From: Leptospirales bacterium | Lineage (GTDB): Bacteria; Spirochaetota; Leptospiria; Leptospirales; Leptonemataceae | Assembly (NCBI GenBank): GCA_019694685.1 | Contig: JAIBBM010000007.1 | Span: 1-64,000, forward strand | Direction of reading: 5' to 3' | DNA length: 64,000 bases | Shown: positions 9,082 to 17,512 of the stretch, one piece after another | Layout: every line of letters starts with the position of its first letter | Numbering within the stretch: position 1 is the stretch's first letter | The notes under the pieces: generated by a model | What the model was told of the DNA's origin: nothing | Databases searched by the model: none | What the model saw: only the letters and a program-made list of their open reading frames with translations | Translations under genes and position numbers: made by a program

Positions 9082-9240
9082 CTATTTCAGTGCAGCTTCG
9101 ATCTGGTCTTTCGTGGCAAAACCAAGTTGCGCAACTACATCTCCCAGACGCGCACCCGTTTTCTTTTGTTCATCCAGAGCCTTTTCTAGCTGGTCTCGGT
9201 TGATGATGCCTTTGCTGAGAAGTGTTTCGCCGATTTGCAT
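9082..9240 (-). CDS. stand-alone mini MshEN/GspE-N-like protein
   Basis: 52 residues, too short for most gene callers. It starts MQIGETLLSKGIINRDQLEK and ends with DQIEAALK and a TAG stop at 9082-9084. The sequence is two copies of the T2SS ATPase N-terminal repeat, IGETLLSKGIINRDQLEKAL and RLGDVVAQLGFATKDQIEAA, joined by EQKKTGA. In known proteins such repeats head GspE/PilB/MshE ATPases or lie beside response-regulator or kinase domains; tandem versions bind c-di-GMP in MshE. Here nothing else is attached. It lies 2 nt upstream of the membrane-anchored GyrI-like gene and is probably co-translated with it. Confidence 0.78.
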   Translation of the reverse strand: MQIGETLLSKGIINRDQLEKALDEQKKTGARLGDVVAQLGFATKDQIEAALK

Positions 9241-9412
9241 GGCGCACGTTGAATTTACTGGATGATTTGTCCATCCACTTTGAGCCGATCGTCGCGCGGA
9301 GACTTTTTTGGCATGTCTTCAGGCCTGACACGCGTCATGTTTCACTATTGATTTCTGTCATACGGACTGAGTTCGTTCTCTTGTATCTTCGCAGTAGGAA
9401 ATGGAGGTTCCT
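9241..9412. promoter_or_regulatory. divergent region mini-MshEN / hsp20
   Basis: 172 nt between divergent genes. It contains the partial palindrome TGACACGCGTCA near 9339 and no CIRCE-type element. No sigma-32-like promoter was recognised. GGAGG at about 9404-9408 is the hsp20 ribosome binding site. Confidence 0.3.
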
Positions 9413-9889
9413 ATGGATATTAAAGATTTGTTACCATGGGGAAGGGACAAGTGGTCCCTGGATGCGTCGTTTGGTTCTCTTCAGAAGGAGATGAATCGGA
9501 TCTTTGATGATTTCACGCGCGGTCTCGATACAAGATCTCGCAGCTTTCTTTCGCACTTTGACCCAAAGATCAATGTCGCGGAAGATGCGAAATCCATTCA
9601 GGTAACCGCAGAGCTTCCCGGCATGGACGAAAAGGATGTGGATGTTTCCGTAAATGACTACGCGCTGACTATTAAAGGCGAAAAGAAATGGGAACAGGAG
9701 AGCAAAGAACAGGATCATCACCTGGTGGAACGGTCGTATGGGAGTTTTCGCAGGGTGATTCCACTCCCACAGGGCGTGGATACTTCCTCGATCAAGGCCA
9801 CGTTTTCTAAAGGCGTTCTCAAGGTTGAAGTTGCGAAGTCTCAGAAAGTGCAGGAATCAACCAGGAAGATCGACGTAAAAGCCGGCTAA
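9413..9889 (+). CDS. small heat shock protein Hsp20
   Basis: ATP-independent holdase chaperone of the alpha-crystallin family, 158 residues. The alpha-crystallin domain begins at DPKINVAEDAKSIQVTAELPG and runs through VDVSVNDYALTIKGEKK to the RSYGSFRRVIPLPQGVD box and FSKGVLKVEVAK. The ATG at 9413 is preferred to an upstream in-frame ATG at 9401 because GGAGG lies between the two, 5 nt before 9413. The C-terminal I-X-I motif is reduced to KIDVKAG, which may change oligomer size. Monocistronic, with an intrinsic terminator right behind it. Confidence 0.93.
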   Translation: MDIKDLLPWGRDKWSLDASFGSLQKEMNRIFDDFTRGLDTRSRSFLSHFDPKINVAEDAKSIQVTAELPGMDEKDVDVSVNDYALTIKGEKKWEQESKEQDHHLVERSYGSFRRVIPLPQGVDTSSIKATFSKGVLKVEVAKSQKVQESTRKIDVKAG

Positions 9890-9897
9890 CGTTTCGG

Positions 9898-9925
9898 GGC
9901 CGCAGGTTCTGACCTGCGGCCTTCT
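9898..9925 (+). terminator. intrinsic terminator after hsp20
   Basis: Perfect 10-bp stem GGCCGCAGGT / ACCTGCGGCC with a TCTG loop (9898-9921), then TTCTCATT. It sits 9 nt past the hsp20 stop and ahead of the convergent deacetylase gene, so it may serve both strands. Confidence 0.75.
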
Positions 9926-9939
9926 CATTCGCCAGATTC

Positions 9940-10866
9940 TTATATAAGAACGGACGCGTGAGCCTCCACGGAATCTGCCAGCGCGTCCAGGTTGTATCCA
10001 CCTTCCAGAAAAGAAATCAGTCTACCATCGCAGTGGGAGTCTGCGAAATCTCGAAGCTTGCGCGACATCCATTCGTAGCTCGTTGCGGTCAAAAGCATTC
10101 CAGCCAGAGGGTCATCTCTGTGAGCATCGAATCCTGCTGAGATCAGGATTGCATTGGGTCCAAACTGTTCAAGAGCAGGCAGGATCTTTTTTTCAAAAGC
10201 TTGTTTGTATTCGGCGTCTGCGGATCCGGCGGGCAAAGGACAGTTTAGAGTTGTACCCGCGCCGGCACCTCTCCCTGTTTCGGACGCTGCACCTGATCCA
10301 GGGTAGAAAGGATATTGATGGAGACTGATGAATAAAACAGAGGGATCTTCGTAAAACGCATCTTGAGTTCCGTTTCCATGATGCACATCCCAGTCCACAA
10401 TGGCGATTTTTTTGTGCCCGAGCAATTGCAGATAACGTGCGCAAATGGCCACGTTGTTGAAGAGGCAAAATCCCATAGCTCTCTGCACAAGAGAATGATG
10501 CCCGGGAGGACGAACCAACAAGAGCGCTCGCGAAATATTCCCGGACTGGATTTGATCGGCTGCTTCCAGTCCTGCGCCGGCAGCGAGCAGTGCGGCCCGG
10601 TAAGATTGATCGGACACTGGAGTGTCTCCGTCCAGGTATCCCCCGTGCGCATTGCAGAATCTCTCGAGCTCTTGTACGTATCTGCCGTCATGAATCAACT
10701 GGATCTGGGTTGGATCTGCGAAACGCCGCGATAGAGTTTTGAAGTGAGAAGCGAGGCCCCCTTCGAGTCTCTCACGGATCGCAAGGAGGCGACTCGGGCT
10801 TTCCGGATGAGATCGGCCAGTGTCGTGTTGTAAGAACAGATCGTCTGTGAAGATACCGGCGGCCAT
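9940..10866 (-). CDS. histone deacetylase-family amidohydrolase
   Basis: 308-residue zinc amidohydrolase of the arginase/deacetylase fold (AcuC, acetylpolyamine amidohydrolase and class II HDAC relatives). Conserved blocks: HPESPSRL, RPPGHHSL with the catalytic His pair, IVDWDVHHGNGTQ with metal-binding Asp/His, SAGFDAHRDDPLAG with the second metal Asp, and LEGGYNLDAL. All expected catalytic residues are present. Bacterial members deacetylate acetyl-lysine, acetylpolyamines or related amides; the substrate here is unknown. It stands alone between hsp20 and the divergent bioF operon. Confidence 0.92.
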   Translation of the reverse strand: MAAGIFTDDLFLQHDTGRSHPESPSRLLAIRERLEGGLASHFKTLSRRFADPTQIQLIHDGRYVQELERFCNAHGGYLDGDTPVSDQSYRAALLAAGAGLEAADQIQSGNISRALLLVRPPGHHSLVQRAMGFCLFNNVAICARYLQLLGHKKIAIVDWDVHHGNGTQDAFYEDPSVLFISLHQYPFYPGSGAASETGRGAGAGTTLNCPLPAGSADAEYKQAFEKKILPALEQFGPNAILISAGFDAHRDDPLAGMLLTATSYEWMSRKLRDFADSHCDGRLISFLEGGYNLDALADSVEAHASVLI

Positions 10867-10954
10867 AGGTCATGGTAGCCAACGTTTTGTTTGATTTCAA
10901 GATAAGAATCGAAAAAGAATCGTCCTGTGCCTGTTTCTGCGGGAAATTGTTGCG

Positions 10955-12109
10955 ATGACTGCTCTGGACGAATTTCACCAGGATCTCAGGCGTGGCTTGG
11001 ATCGATTGGAAGAAAAGGGACGACTTCGCAGTCTTCGCGTGGCCCAGAAGGGGCTTGATTTTGCTTCGAATGACTATCTTTCGCTGAACTCAAGCGGCCG
11101 TTTGCTGTCTTTGATGCAAAAAGCAGCGACTGACTGGGATGGAGTGGTGGGAAGCACAGGTTCGCGTCTTCTGCGCGGCCATCATGAATCGTTTGAAATA
11201 GCAGAGGAAGAATTTGCGACCTTTTGCGGTACGGAATCGTCTCTTTTGTTTCATAGCGGGTATGCAGCCAACGTCGGTGTGATCCAACAATTTATTTCCT
11301 CAGAGGATACAGTCTTCTGCGATCGGCTCTGTCACGCGACCATTCTCGATGGAATTCGGATGTCCGGCGCCCGCCGGTTCTACTTTCATCACAATGATCT
11401 GGATCACCTTCGCGATATTATGCGCAAGCGCGAAAGGAAAGGTCGGTCCTGGATCATCACTGAGTCTATTTTCAGCATGGACGGAGATAGTCCCGATCTC
11501 CATTCGCTGGTGGATCTGGCGGAGGAAGAAGATGCTCTGCTCTATTTGGATGAAGCGCATGCGCTGGGTGTCGTTGGATCCACGGGTGCGGGTCTTGCGC
11601 ATTCTCTGGGGCTGTCTCGTCGCGTGGCCGTTCTTGTTTTTCCGTGCGGCAAAGGTCCCGGTTTGATGGGCGCTTTTGTTTGTGGTTCGAAAATGCTCAG
11701 GGAGAGCATGATCAACTCTTGTAGATCCTTCATATTCTCAACCGCGCAGCCGCCATGCCTCGCTCATCTTCTTTCTCTTGTTTTCCGGGAAATTTCTGGA
11801 ATGAATGTAGAAAGGAAACATTTGTCTTTCCTATCGCAACAACTGCGAGAAGGACTGCATTCGATGAATCTAGATTTTGGAAAAAGCACATCGCACATTG
11901 TTCCCGTGATTCTGGGCTCGGAGGAGGATGCAATGAGATGGATGAATTCCCTTGCACTCCGTGGAATAGATGCGAGAGCCATTCGCCCTCCGAGTGTGCC
12001 AGAGGGTTCATCTCGCATTCGCGTCAATCTACACGCAGGCCACAGCGTTACAGATGTGGAATGTCTTTTAAAAGAGCTTTACAGTCTTCTGCCAGTCGGG
12101 GTTAGATAA
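10955..12109 (+). CDS. bioF: 8-amino-7-oxononanoate synthase-like PLP enzyme
   Basis: 384-residue alpha-oxoamine synthase. BioF condenses pimeloyl-ACP/CoA with alanine in biotin synthesis. Seen are DFASNDYLSL, GSTGSRLLRGHHESFE, LLFHSGYAANVGV, the PLP-contacting LDEAHALGVVGSTGAG and the Schiff-base lysine in PCGKGPGLMGAF. The usual TFGKA/TLGKA is changed to PCGKG, which is uncommon and worth noting. KBL or other alpha-oxoamine synthases are alternatives, but the length and RLLRGHH favour BioF. No other bio gene is visible. It heads a plus-strand run, and ruvB follows 7 nt later. Confidence 0.86.
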   Translation: MTALDEFHQDLRRGLDRLEEKGRLRSLRVAQKGLDFASNDYLSLNSSGRLLSLMQKAATDWDGVVGSTGSRLLRGHHESFEIAEEEFATFCGTESSLLFHSGYAANVGVIQQFISSEDTVFCDRLCHATILDGIRMSGARRFYFHHNDLDHLRDIMRKRERKGRSWIITESIFSMDGDSPDLHSLVDLAEEEDALLYLDEAHALGVVGSTGAGLAHSLGLSRRVAVLVFPCGKGPGLMGAFVCGSKMLRESMINSCRSFIFSTAQPPCLAHLLSLVFREISGMNVERKHLSFLSQQLREGLHSMNLDFGKSTSHIVPVILGSEEDAMRWMNSLALRGIDARAIRPPSVPEGSSRIRVNLHAGHSVTDVECLLKELYSLLPVGVR

Positions 12110-12116
12110 ATCGATC

Positions 12117-13148
12117 ATGTCGGTGCCGGAAGCTAACAAAGATTTCGACGAATTTTCGCATGATGAGGCGCCGGAAGAAAAAGCTCTCCGGCCTGGTCGG
12201 CTCGATGAGTTTGTAGGGCAGCCTCTTCTCAAAGACAGACTGTCTGTTTCTATTCGCGCCGCTCTTCACAGGAAGGAACCTCTCGATCACGTTTTGCTTT
12301 CTGGACCACCCGGTCTAGGCAAGACAACGCTCGCATGCATTGTTGCCGCAGAGATGGGCGGGAGATTTCATTCTACAAGCGCTCCTGCGCTCGGACGTCC
12401 AGGAGATCTGGCCAGGCTGCTGACTCTTCTTGAGAAAGATGATGTTCTTTTTATAGATGAGATACACAGGCTCACCAGACAGTGCGAAGAGATTCTTTAT
12501 CCTGCGATGGAAGATGGTTTCATTGATTTCATCGTCGGAGAAGGAATGGCGGCTCAAAGCGTCAAGGTTCCCCTAAAGCCCTTTACGCTCGTAGGCGCTA
12601 CCACTCGTTCCGGATCACTGACCGCTCCTTTGAAATCCAGGTTCGGAATCGATCTAAAGCTTGAATTTTATGACCTTCCGGAGCTGACGAAAATCGTAAA
12701 ACGATCAGCAGGCTTGCTTGGAGTACAAATCTCCGAGAATGCAGCGGCAGTGATTGCAGAAAGAGCGCGAATGACTCCCCGGGCAGCCAACCGACTTTTG
12801 CGTCGCATTCGAGATTACGCCACCGTGGAAAATGTGAATATCATTGAACCTGATTTTGCTCTTCGCGCACTGGGCAAACTTGGAATCGATTCTCTTGGTC
12901 TGACAGATCTCGATCGCAAGCTTTTGACTCTTGTGATTGAGCGATATCACGGCGGACCAGTAGGCATTCGCACACTGGCCAGTCTACTGGACGAAGAAGA
13001 GCACACCATCGAAGAAGATCACGAGCCTTTCATGCTTCGCATTGGTTTACTGGAAAAAACTCCTCAGGGGAGAGTGAGTACGCAAAAGGCCGCGATTCAC
13101 CTGGGACTCAAGATCGTACCGAATGAAATTCAGCAGAGCTTATTTTAA
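12117..13148 (+). CDS. ruvB: Holliday junction branch migration ATPase RuvB
   Basis: Hexameric AAA+ motor that drives branch migration with RuvA. 343 residues, the usual length. Walker A is GPPGLGKTT and Walker B FIDEIHRL; sensor I is GATTRSG, and the ARxTPRxANRLLRRIRDYA block is the sensor II/arginine region. The C-terminal winged-helix domain (GGPVGIRTLASLLDEEEHTIEE) is intact. It lies 7 nt after bioF and overlaps the next gene by 26 nt. ruvA and ruvC are not in the window. Confidence 0.97.
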   Translation: MSVPEANKDFDEFSHDEAPEEKALRPGRLDEFVGQPLLKDRLSVSIRAALHRKEPLDHVLLSGPPGLGKTTLACIVAAEMGGRFHSTSAPALGRPGDLARLLTLLEKDDVLFIDEIHRLTRQCEEILYPAMEDGFIDFIVGEGMAAQSVKVPLKPFTLVGATTRSGSLTAPLKSRFGIDLKLEFYDLPELTKIVKRSAGLLGVQISENAAAVIAERARMTPRAANRLLRRIRDYATVENVNIIEPDFALRALGKLGIDSLGLTDLDRKLLTLVIERYHGGPVGIRTLASLLDEEEHTIEEDHEPFMLRIGLLEKTPQGRVSTQKAAIHLGLKIVPNEIQQSLF

Positions 13149-14025
13149 CCAGTTGCTGAGCCCACGCGCTCCCAACGTAGACGATCGTAGACTTGTGCTG
13201 GCCGGCTTGCCTGTGTACATCGTAGCGGCCATGTCTGTGTTTCTAGTATACGCGCAGGCCAGAAGATTGATGTTCATGGACGTTCCCGCTTTCGAGAAGC
13301 AGCTGAGCGGAGAAAAAAAGGATGAGAAAATTTATCCGGTTCTAGTAGAACAGAACTATCGTCCAAAGCCGGAAACAGATCAATACCGTGCGCTATCAGA
13401 TGTGTCAGCGGAAGGCAAAGGATTTCTTACACTCAACCCTGGATTCCACGCACTCACTCCGTACGATCGCCTGGAACTGAGCGCTGCTTCGCGCGGAAGC
13501 CAGTCCGCATCCTCGGATAACAGTGCGAATGCTGCAGAAGGTCAGGGAGGAAAGCAGGGCGGAAACACCGGATCCAACGCGCCCGGAAATATAGGCGATG
13601 ATGCGAATTTTAGAATCCCGCAGAACTATCGATTTCGCCAGGACTTCGCACTCAGATACGATGGATCTTCGCGGCTTTCTCTGGCGCGAAAGGAGCTCGC
13701 AGGCTTTCGCTATTTTCAAAAGATGATTCGTCAGATAGAAGAAAACTTTTCTCCTCCTGGACTCAACTACGCATACCGCGACAACGCCGGACTTGTGACA
13801 AGTGAACCCGTGATTCCCCAATCAGTTCAGGTTTTGTTTATGCTGGATCCAGAAGGCAACGTGCGAGATGTGCGAAAGGTTTCGAGTATTGGACAAAAGG
13901 CAGTCGACGATGCGTGCGTCAACGTGCTGAAGGGACAAAATTTTGGAGTCCCGCCGCCTGAAATCTTCGCTCAGGGAAACATCTTCGGCATCAATTTTAT
14001 CTTTCCTCCAGTAGTGAACTATTGA
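13123..14025 (+). CDS. TonB-like energy transducer
   Basis: 300 residues: a short cytoplasmic N-terminus, one membrane segment (about residues 27-45), a Gly/Ser/Asn-rich periplasmic linker (about 125-165), and a C-terminal domain with the TonB-type pattern SVQVLFMLDPEGNVRDVRKVSSIGQKAVDDA, then VLKGQNF and PPP. This is the AgmX/TonB C-terminal layout used to couple inner-membrane energy to outer-membrane partners. The N-terminal Pro-rich region of classical TonB is missing. The start overlaps ruvB by 26 nt. ExbB/ExbD are not nearby. Confidence 0.72.
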   Translation: MKFSRAYFNQLLSPRAPNVDDRRLVLAGLPVYIVAAMSVFLVYAQARRLMFMDVPAFEKQLSGEKKDEKIYPVLVEQNYRPKPETDQYRALSDVSAEGKGFLTLNPGFHALTPYDRLELSAASRGSQSASSDNSANAAEGQGGKQGGNTGSNAPGNIGDDANFRIPQNYRFRQDFALRYDGSSRLSLARKELAGFRYFQKMIRQIEENFSPPGLNYAYRDNAGLVTSEPVIPQSVQVLFMLDPEGNVRDVRKVSSIGQKAVDDACVNVLKGQNFGVPPPEIFAQGNIFGINFIFPPVVNY

Positions 14026-14036
14026 ACTTTGCGCCC

Positions 14037-14633
14037 ATGCGCACTGTTCTCTATTTGCTACTCGCACTTCTTGTTCTCGAATGCAAGAAGCCTCCCGTTG
14101 TGGAAGAGTATCGTTTTGTTTCCGCATCCTCCGGGCTTCGCTTGAGAAAAACTCCAGATCTCAAAGCAGACAAAATTGCAACCATCGGCAACGGAGCGAA
14201 AGTTCGCGTGGTGGAAAAAGGAGAACCGGTGGAGGTGGACGGGATTCGAAGCAACTGGTTGCAGATTGATTTCCTTGGACAGAAAGGATGGGCCTTCGGA
14301 GGCTACCTTACCAGACCAACTAAGAAACCGGATCCGCAGTGGGAAAAGTTCATGGGCACCTGGCGCGGCAAAAATGAATGCAAAGGCGAACATACCCATC
14401 TGCTCATTCATCCTGATTTTACATACGAAGGCTGGCTGCTCGACACGGCGGGCGCTGCCTGCGCCGGGCATGCGGTGACTGGAACGTGGAGCATGGAGTT
14501 GAGTTCCATTTGTCTGGTAGACCCAACCCGCGCTTGTTATGAGTACGGGAAAGGTGGCCTGCTTCTGGCCAATCAACAGGCGGCTCCTGCTCTGAGAGAA
14601 GGCGCCGAACTACTGATGCAGTTGAAAAAGTAA
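14037..14633 (+). CDS. SH3-domain lipoprotein
   Basis: About 198 residues. The ATG at 14037 gives a compact lipoprotein signal with Glu just before Cys (LVLEC followed by KKPP), a relaxed spirochete lipobox; TTG at 14022, overlapping the upstream stop, is an alternative. Residues about 25-85 form a bacterial SH3 domain (SGLRLRKTPDLKADKIATI, VRVVEKG, WLQIDFLGQKGWAFGGYL). The remainder (GTWRGKNECKGEHTHLLI and so on) is Cys-containing and unrecognised. Bacterial SH3 domains often bind peptidoglycan or other surface ligands. A second SH3 lipoprotein with the same kind of signal lies at 21314-22081. Confidence 0.78.
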   Translation: MRTVLYLLLALLVLECKKPPVVEEYRFVSASSGLRLRKTPDLKADKIATIGNGAKVRVVEKGEPVEVDGIRSNWLQIDFLGQKGWAFGGYLTRPTKKPDPQWEKFMGTWRGKNECKGEHTHLLIHPDFTYEGWLLDTAGAACAGHAVTGTWSMELSSICLVDPTRACYEYGKGGLLLANQQAAPALREGAELLMQLKK

Positions 14634-14634
14634 A

Positions 14635-15921
14635 ATGAAAAGCGCAATCCTGGCCTGGATACTGGTCTGCGTTTGCGCATGCTCCTGCTTAATAGTTGCA
14701 GATATTTACTATTGCGCGGATCAGTCTGCTCTGATTCGCGATAGTCTGTCTATTCTCCACGGTCATTTTGTTTCTTCAGGTCCAGAAAGTCGCGGCGGCG
14801 TGCATCACCCAGGCTCACTCTATAAGCTACTGATCGCCCTTTTGCTCGCTGTGTCGGGGGAATCCCTTCGCGTCTTCGCCTTCATGCACGTCATAGTCCT
14901 TTCTTCCTCCGCGTTTTTTATAATTCGCACAACGCGTATCTTGAGCGGATCTATCTGGTTTTCCCTGGCCACACTGATTCTGTTTCTTGCGCTTCCTTTT
15001 TCTTTCTGGTACGCGATGATTGTATGGGGGCCGGCGGCGAACGTAACAGCGATGTGTGCATCTTTGTATTTCGCCGTGGAGATTGCTAAGGGGAAAACTG
15101 CCCTTACTCCGCTGCTTATGATTTGCCTGAGTTTTCTGTTTCAAACTCACTATGGCACGATTTTTCCGGTGGTTGCGCTTGGCTTGACCGGTCTTTGGAA
15201 TTCGCGTACCGATAAGAAGGCGATCCACCGTGCGCTCATCGTGGGTGCTGTGTTCACTCTTCCTGCCCTGATCGATTTTGTTCGCGAACCCCAGAATCTT
15301 CGCATGATTCTAGCGTCGGCCCAGGGGACACAAAGTCTATCTTCTGTATGGGAGGCAATGGTCGAGTTGCACACGATGAATGCTTCGTGGATCTGGGGCC
15401 TTGCTTTCGCCTTGTCGATTGTGGTTTCCTTGATTCGCAGAAGTAAAGTGCCAGCATCCGGCCTGAATCCACAGGTATGGATTTGCGTCTGCCTGGCTCT
15501 GGCCTCTTCCATTCTGTCCATGTTTTTTATCCGCGAGAAGATTGATCCGTACTACCTCGCGTTTATGCCGGCCATCACGCTTGCACTGCTTTCCATTTTC
15601 GCACGTCGAATTCCAATTGTTCTCTCTATACTTTGTCTTTTCGCACTGCCGGCGGCCGTGAGTAACGTGAATAGATATTTGAACGAGGCGTGGAACGTAT
15701 GTCCTCTCGGGGAAGTGCAGACAGTCGCGCGTGCTCTGAATGGAAAAATGGCAGAGACAAAGGGAGCATCCATTCCGTTTGTCTTGCCATCCATTCTAAG
15801 AGAGGCAGGAGAGCTGCATCCGGCAAAGGGGCTCTTGATAGAAGCCCCTCCGGGGGATTCTTCCAGTCGGGACATTTTTCGAGGCAAGGCGATCAGGCTG
15901 CTCGAGCAGCCGGCCCGTTAG
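14635..15921 (+). CDS. polytopic membrane protein, glycosyltransferase-like
   Basis: 428 residues with roughly ten predicted membrane helices and a soluble C-terminal tail. The first periplasmic loop has an acidic start (DIYYCADQSALIRDSL) followed by GGVHHPGSLYKLL, reminiscent of lipid-linked-sugar glycosyltransferases of the ArnT/PMT (GT-C) type, where an acidic residue in the first loop is catalytic. This is an inference from topology; no family signature is certain. It starts 1 nt after the SH3 lipoprotein stop and ends the bioF-ruvB run. Its last 4 nt overlap the convergent glpD. Confidence 0.6.
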   Translation: MKSAILAWILVCVCACSCLIVADIYYCADQSALIRDSLSILHGHFVSSGPESRGGVHHPGSLYKLLIALLLAVSGESLRVFAFMHVIVLSSSAFFIIRTTRILSGSIWFSLATLILFLALPFSFWYAMIVWGPAANVTAMCASLYFAVEIAKGKTALTPLLMICLSFLFQTHYGTIFPVVALGLTGLWNSRTDKKAIHRALIVGAVFTLPALIDFVREPQNLRMILASAQGTQSLSSVWEAMVELHTMNASWIWGLAFALSIVVSLIRRSKVPASGLNPQVWICVCLALASSILSMFFIREKIDPYYLAFMPAITLALLSIFARRIPIVLSILCLFALPAAVSNVNRYLNEAWNVCPLGEVQTVARALNGKMAETKGASIPFVLPSILREAGELHPAKGLLIEAPPGDSSSRDIFRGKAIRLLEQPAR

Positions 15922-15927
15922 CCGGCT
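15908..15927. terminator. hairpin over two convergent stop codons
   Basis: A perfect 7-bp stem AGCCGGC / GCCGGCT with loop CCGTTA, which contains parts of both stop codons of the convergent genes ending here. A further 16-bp palindrome (GGCTGCTCGAGCAGCC, 15896-15911) overlaps it. There is no strong T-tract on either strand, so its role as a bidirectional terminator is inferred. Confidence 0.45.
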
Positions 15928-17468
15928 TTGCGGAGAGTAGCTTCTGGCTGTGTTAGTAGTACGTGCCCGTGTTCTTCTGCGAACGGGAGAGGACTTGAGA
16001 TTCCAAGTGTTCCAATTCCAGTGCGACGAAGAAGCAAATCTTTGAGGCTTTTTACCATTTCAGTATTCAGAATTGTTTCGAGCTCTTCCTTGTAATAGAC
16101 TTCGCCGTTATCCAGGGTGAAGGCCACTCCTAGATTTTTTTCGGACAGCATGCGATCTGCAATCAGTCCGTATCTGGAAATCAGAGTCTCGATTTTCTTG
16201 CGATCGTGTTTGCGTTCCAGAAATAGCTTTTGTTTGAGCAAAACCTGGGTGCCAAAATCGCCTGTGCGAAGAGCGGTGCGGTGCGTAGAGCATTTCTTCC
16301 AGGTTCCGCCAAGGAATGCAGCGATTTGATCTACTGCTTTTTCCGCCAGATGGCGACTGGTGGTGTATTTACCACCCAGGACTGTGAAGAACCCCGGTTT
16401 GTCTGCGTGCATTTCGATTTCAGTTTTGCGCGATGCAGAATACGAATCCTTTACTGAAACCGACTCCTCTACGAGAGGACGGAGACCGCCGTAGACGGAA
16501 ACTACATCTGCGCGCGTGAGTTTTGCGTTTAGTCCTTCCGTTACATCCTCAATGAGCTTTTGAATTTCAGATTCCGGAACAGTGAACTTGTCTGGATGGC
16601 CTTCGTACAGGGAATCTGTAGTGCCGATCAGACTGAATTCTCTCCAGGGAATGATGAAGAAATGAGAACCGTCTTTTCTATGCAGAACCACCGTGGAATC
16701 GCCTGCAATGCGGCGAGTGACCAGGTGGATTCCCATAGAACGAACAATCTTGCGAGAGTTTTCTGAGCTTGTCGCGCGATCCACCAGGTCTGCCCATGGG
16801 CCCGCAGCATTTACTACAGATTTTGCTTCGAATGATTCTTTTTTAGACGTTAGGCGATCTTCGATTGTTACACTGTAACCGTCCAGAGTCTGCTGAATTG
16901 CTTTGACTTCTGCATAATTGCGCGCAGTCGCTCCTCGTTCTACGGCGGAGAAAATGAAATCAGAGCAAACCCTTTCCGGTCCAATGTTCTGATAGTCGTA
17001 GTAGATGTAAGCGCCCTGCAAGCCTTCCGGGTGCAAGCCAGGCTCAGCCTGCAGGGCCTCATCACGGGAGAGCCATCTGTGGTGCGGAAGACGCAGATGG
17101 CGGGGAATCCCCCGGTTTCTATCAAAGGAGAGAACATCATACAATGAGAGCGCAAGACCGAGTGTGAAGCGTCCGAGCTTCGCACCTTTGTAGATTGGAT
17201 GGAAGAATGGCATGGGCTTGACCGCATGTGGGGCCAGACGGGCCAGAAGACGCCTTTCTCTCAGGGACTCTCGAACCAGACCAAACTCAAGGTTTTTCAA
17301 ATACCGGAGCCCACCGTGGATGAGTTTGCTCGTTGCCTGGGTCGTTCCAGAAGCAAAGTCACCCTTCTCGAGTAGGAGCACATTCATGCCTCGCAGAGTT
17401 GCATCCCAGAGAATGCATGCGCCCGAAATACCACCGCCAACGACTATGAGGTCATATTGCTTTGCCAT
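15918..17468 (-). CDS. glpD: FAD-dependent glycerol-3-phosphate dehydrogenase
   Basis: GlpD oxidises glycerol-3-phosphate to DHAP at the inner membrane and passes electrons to quinone. 516 residues. The N-terminal Rossmann motif is DLIVVGGGISGACI, followed by GTTQATSKLIHGGLRYL, a classic GlpD block; also NAAGPWAD, FFIIPWREFSLIGTTD, VYGGLRPLV and FTVLGGKYTTSRHLAE. All hallmark regions are intact. It follows tetR by 54 nt, and that gap holds two palindromes, one ending 2 nt before the ATG, so control by the TetR protein is likely. It is opposed functionally by the GpsA-PlsB fusion at 61157. Confidence 0.96.
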   Translation of the reverse strand: MAKQYDLIVVGGGISGACILWDATLRGMNVLLLEKGDFASGTTQATSKLIHGGLRYLKNLEFGLVRESLRERRLLARLAPHAVKPMPFFHPIYKGAKLGRFTLGLALSLYDVLSFDRNRGIPRHLRLPHHRWLSRDEALQAEPGLHPEGLQGAYIYYDYQNIGPERVCSDFIFSAVERGATARNYAEVKAIQQTLDGYSVTIEDRLTSKKESFEAKSVVNAAGPWADLVDRATSSENSRKIVRSMGIHLVTRRIAGDSTVVLHRKDGSHFFIIPWREFSLIGTTDSLYEGHPDKFTVPESEIQKLIEDVTEGLNAKLTRADVVSVYGGLRPLVEESVSVKDSYSASRKTEIEMHADKPGFFTVLGGKYTTSRHLAEKAVDQIAAFLGGTWKKCSTHRTALRTGDFGTQVLLKQKLFLERKHDRKKIETLISRYGLIADRMLSEKNLGVAFTLDNGEVYYKEELETILNTEMVKSLKDLLLRRTGIGTLGISSPLPFAEEHGHVLLTQPEATLRKAG

Positions 17469-17469
17469 G

Positions 17470-17484
17470 CTGACACCGTGTCAG
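17470..17484. promoter_or_regulatory. palindromic operator 1 in glpD leader
   Basis: CTGACACCGTGTCAG, a perfect 7+1+7 palindrome lying 2 nt upstream of the glpD ATG, where it would also cover the ribosome binding region. A near-identical copy, differing only in the centre base, is at 63616-63630. The adjacent tetR gene is the obvious candidate for the binding protein. Confidence 0.65.
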
Positions 17485-17512
17485 TGTTTGGTCAGAACGT
17501 CAAGCCAAAAAA

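Noticed and set aside
9339..9350. TGACACGCGTCA as a further TetR operator
   Set aside because: Only the left half-site matches CTGACAC; the right half is shifted and has lost GTGTCAG.
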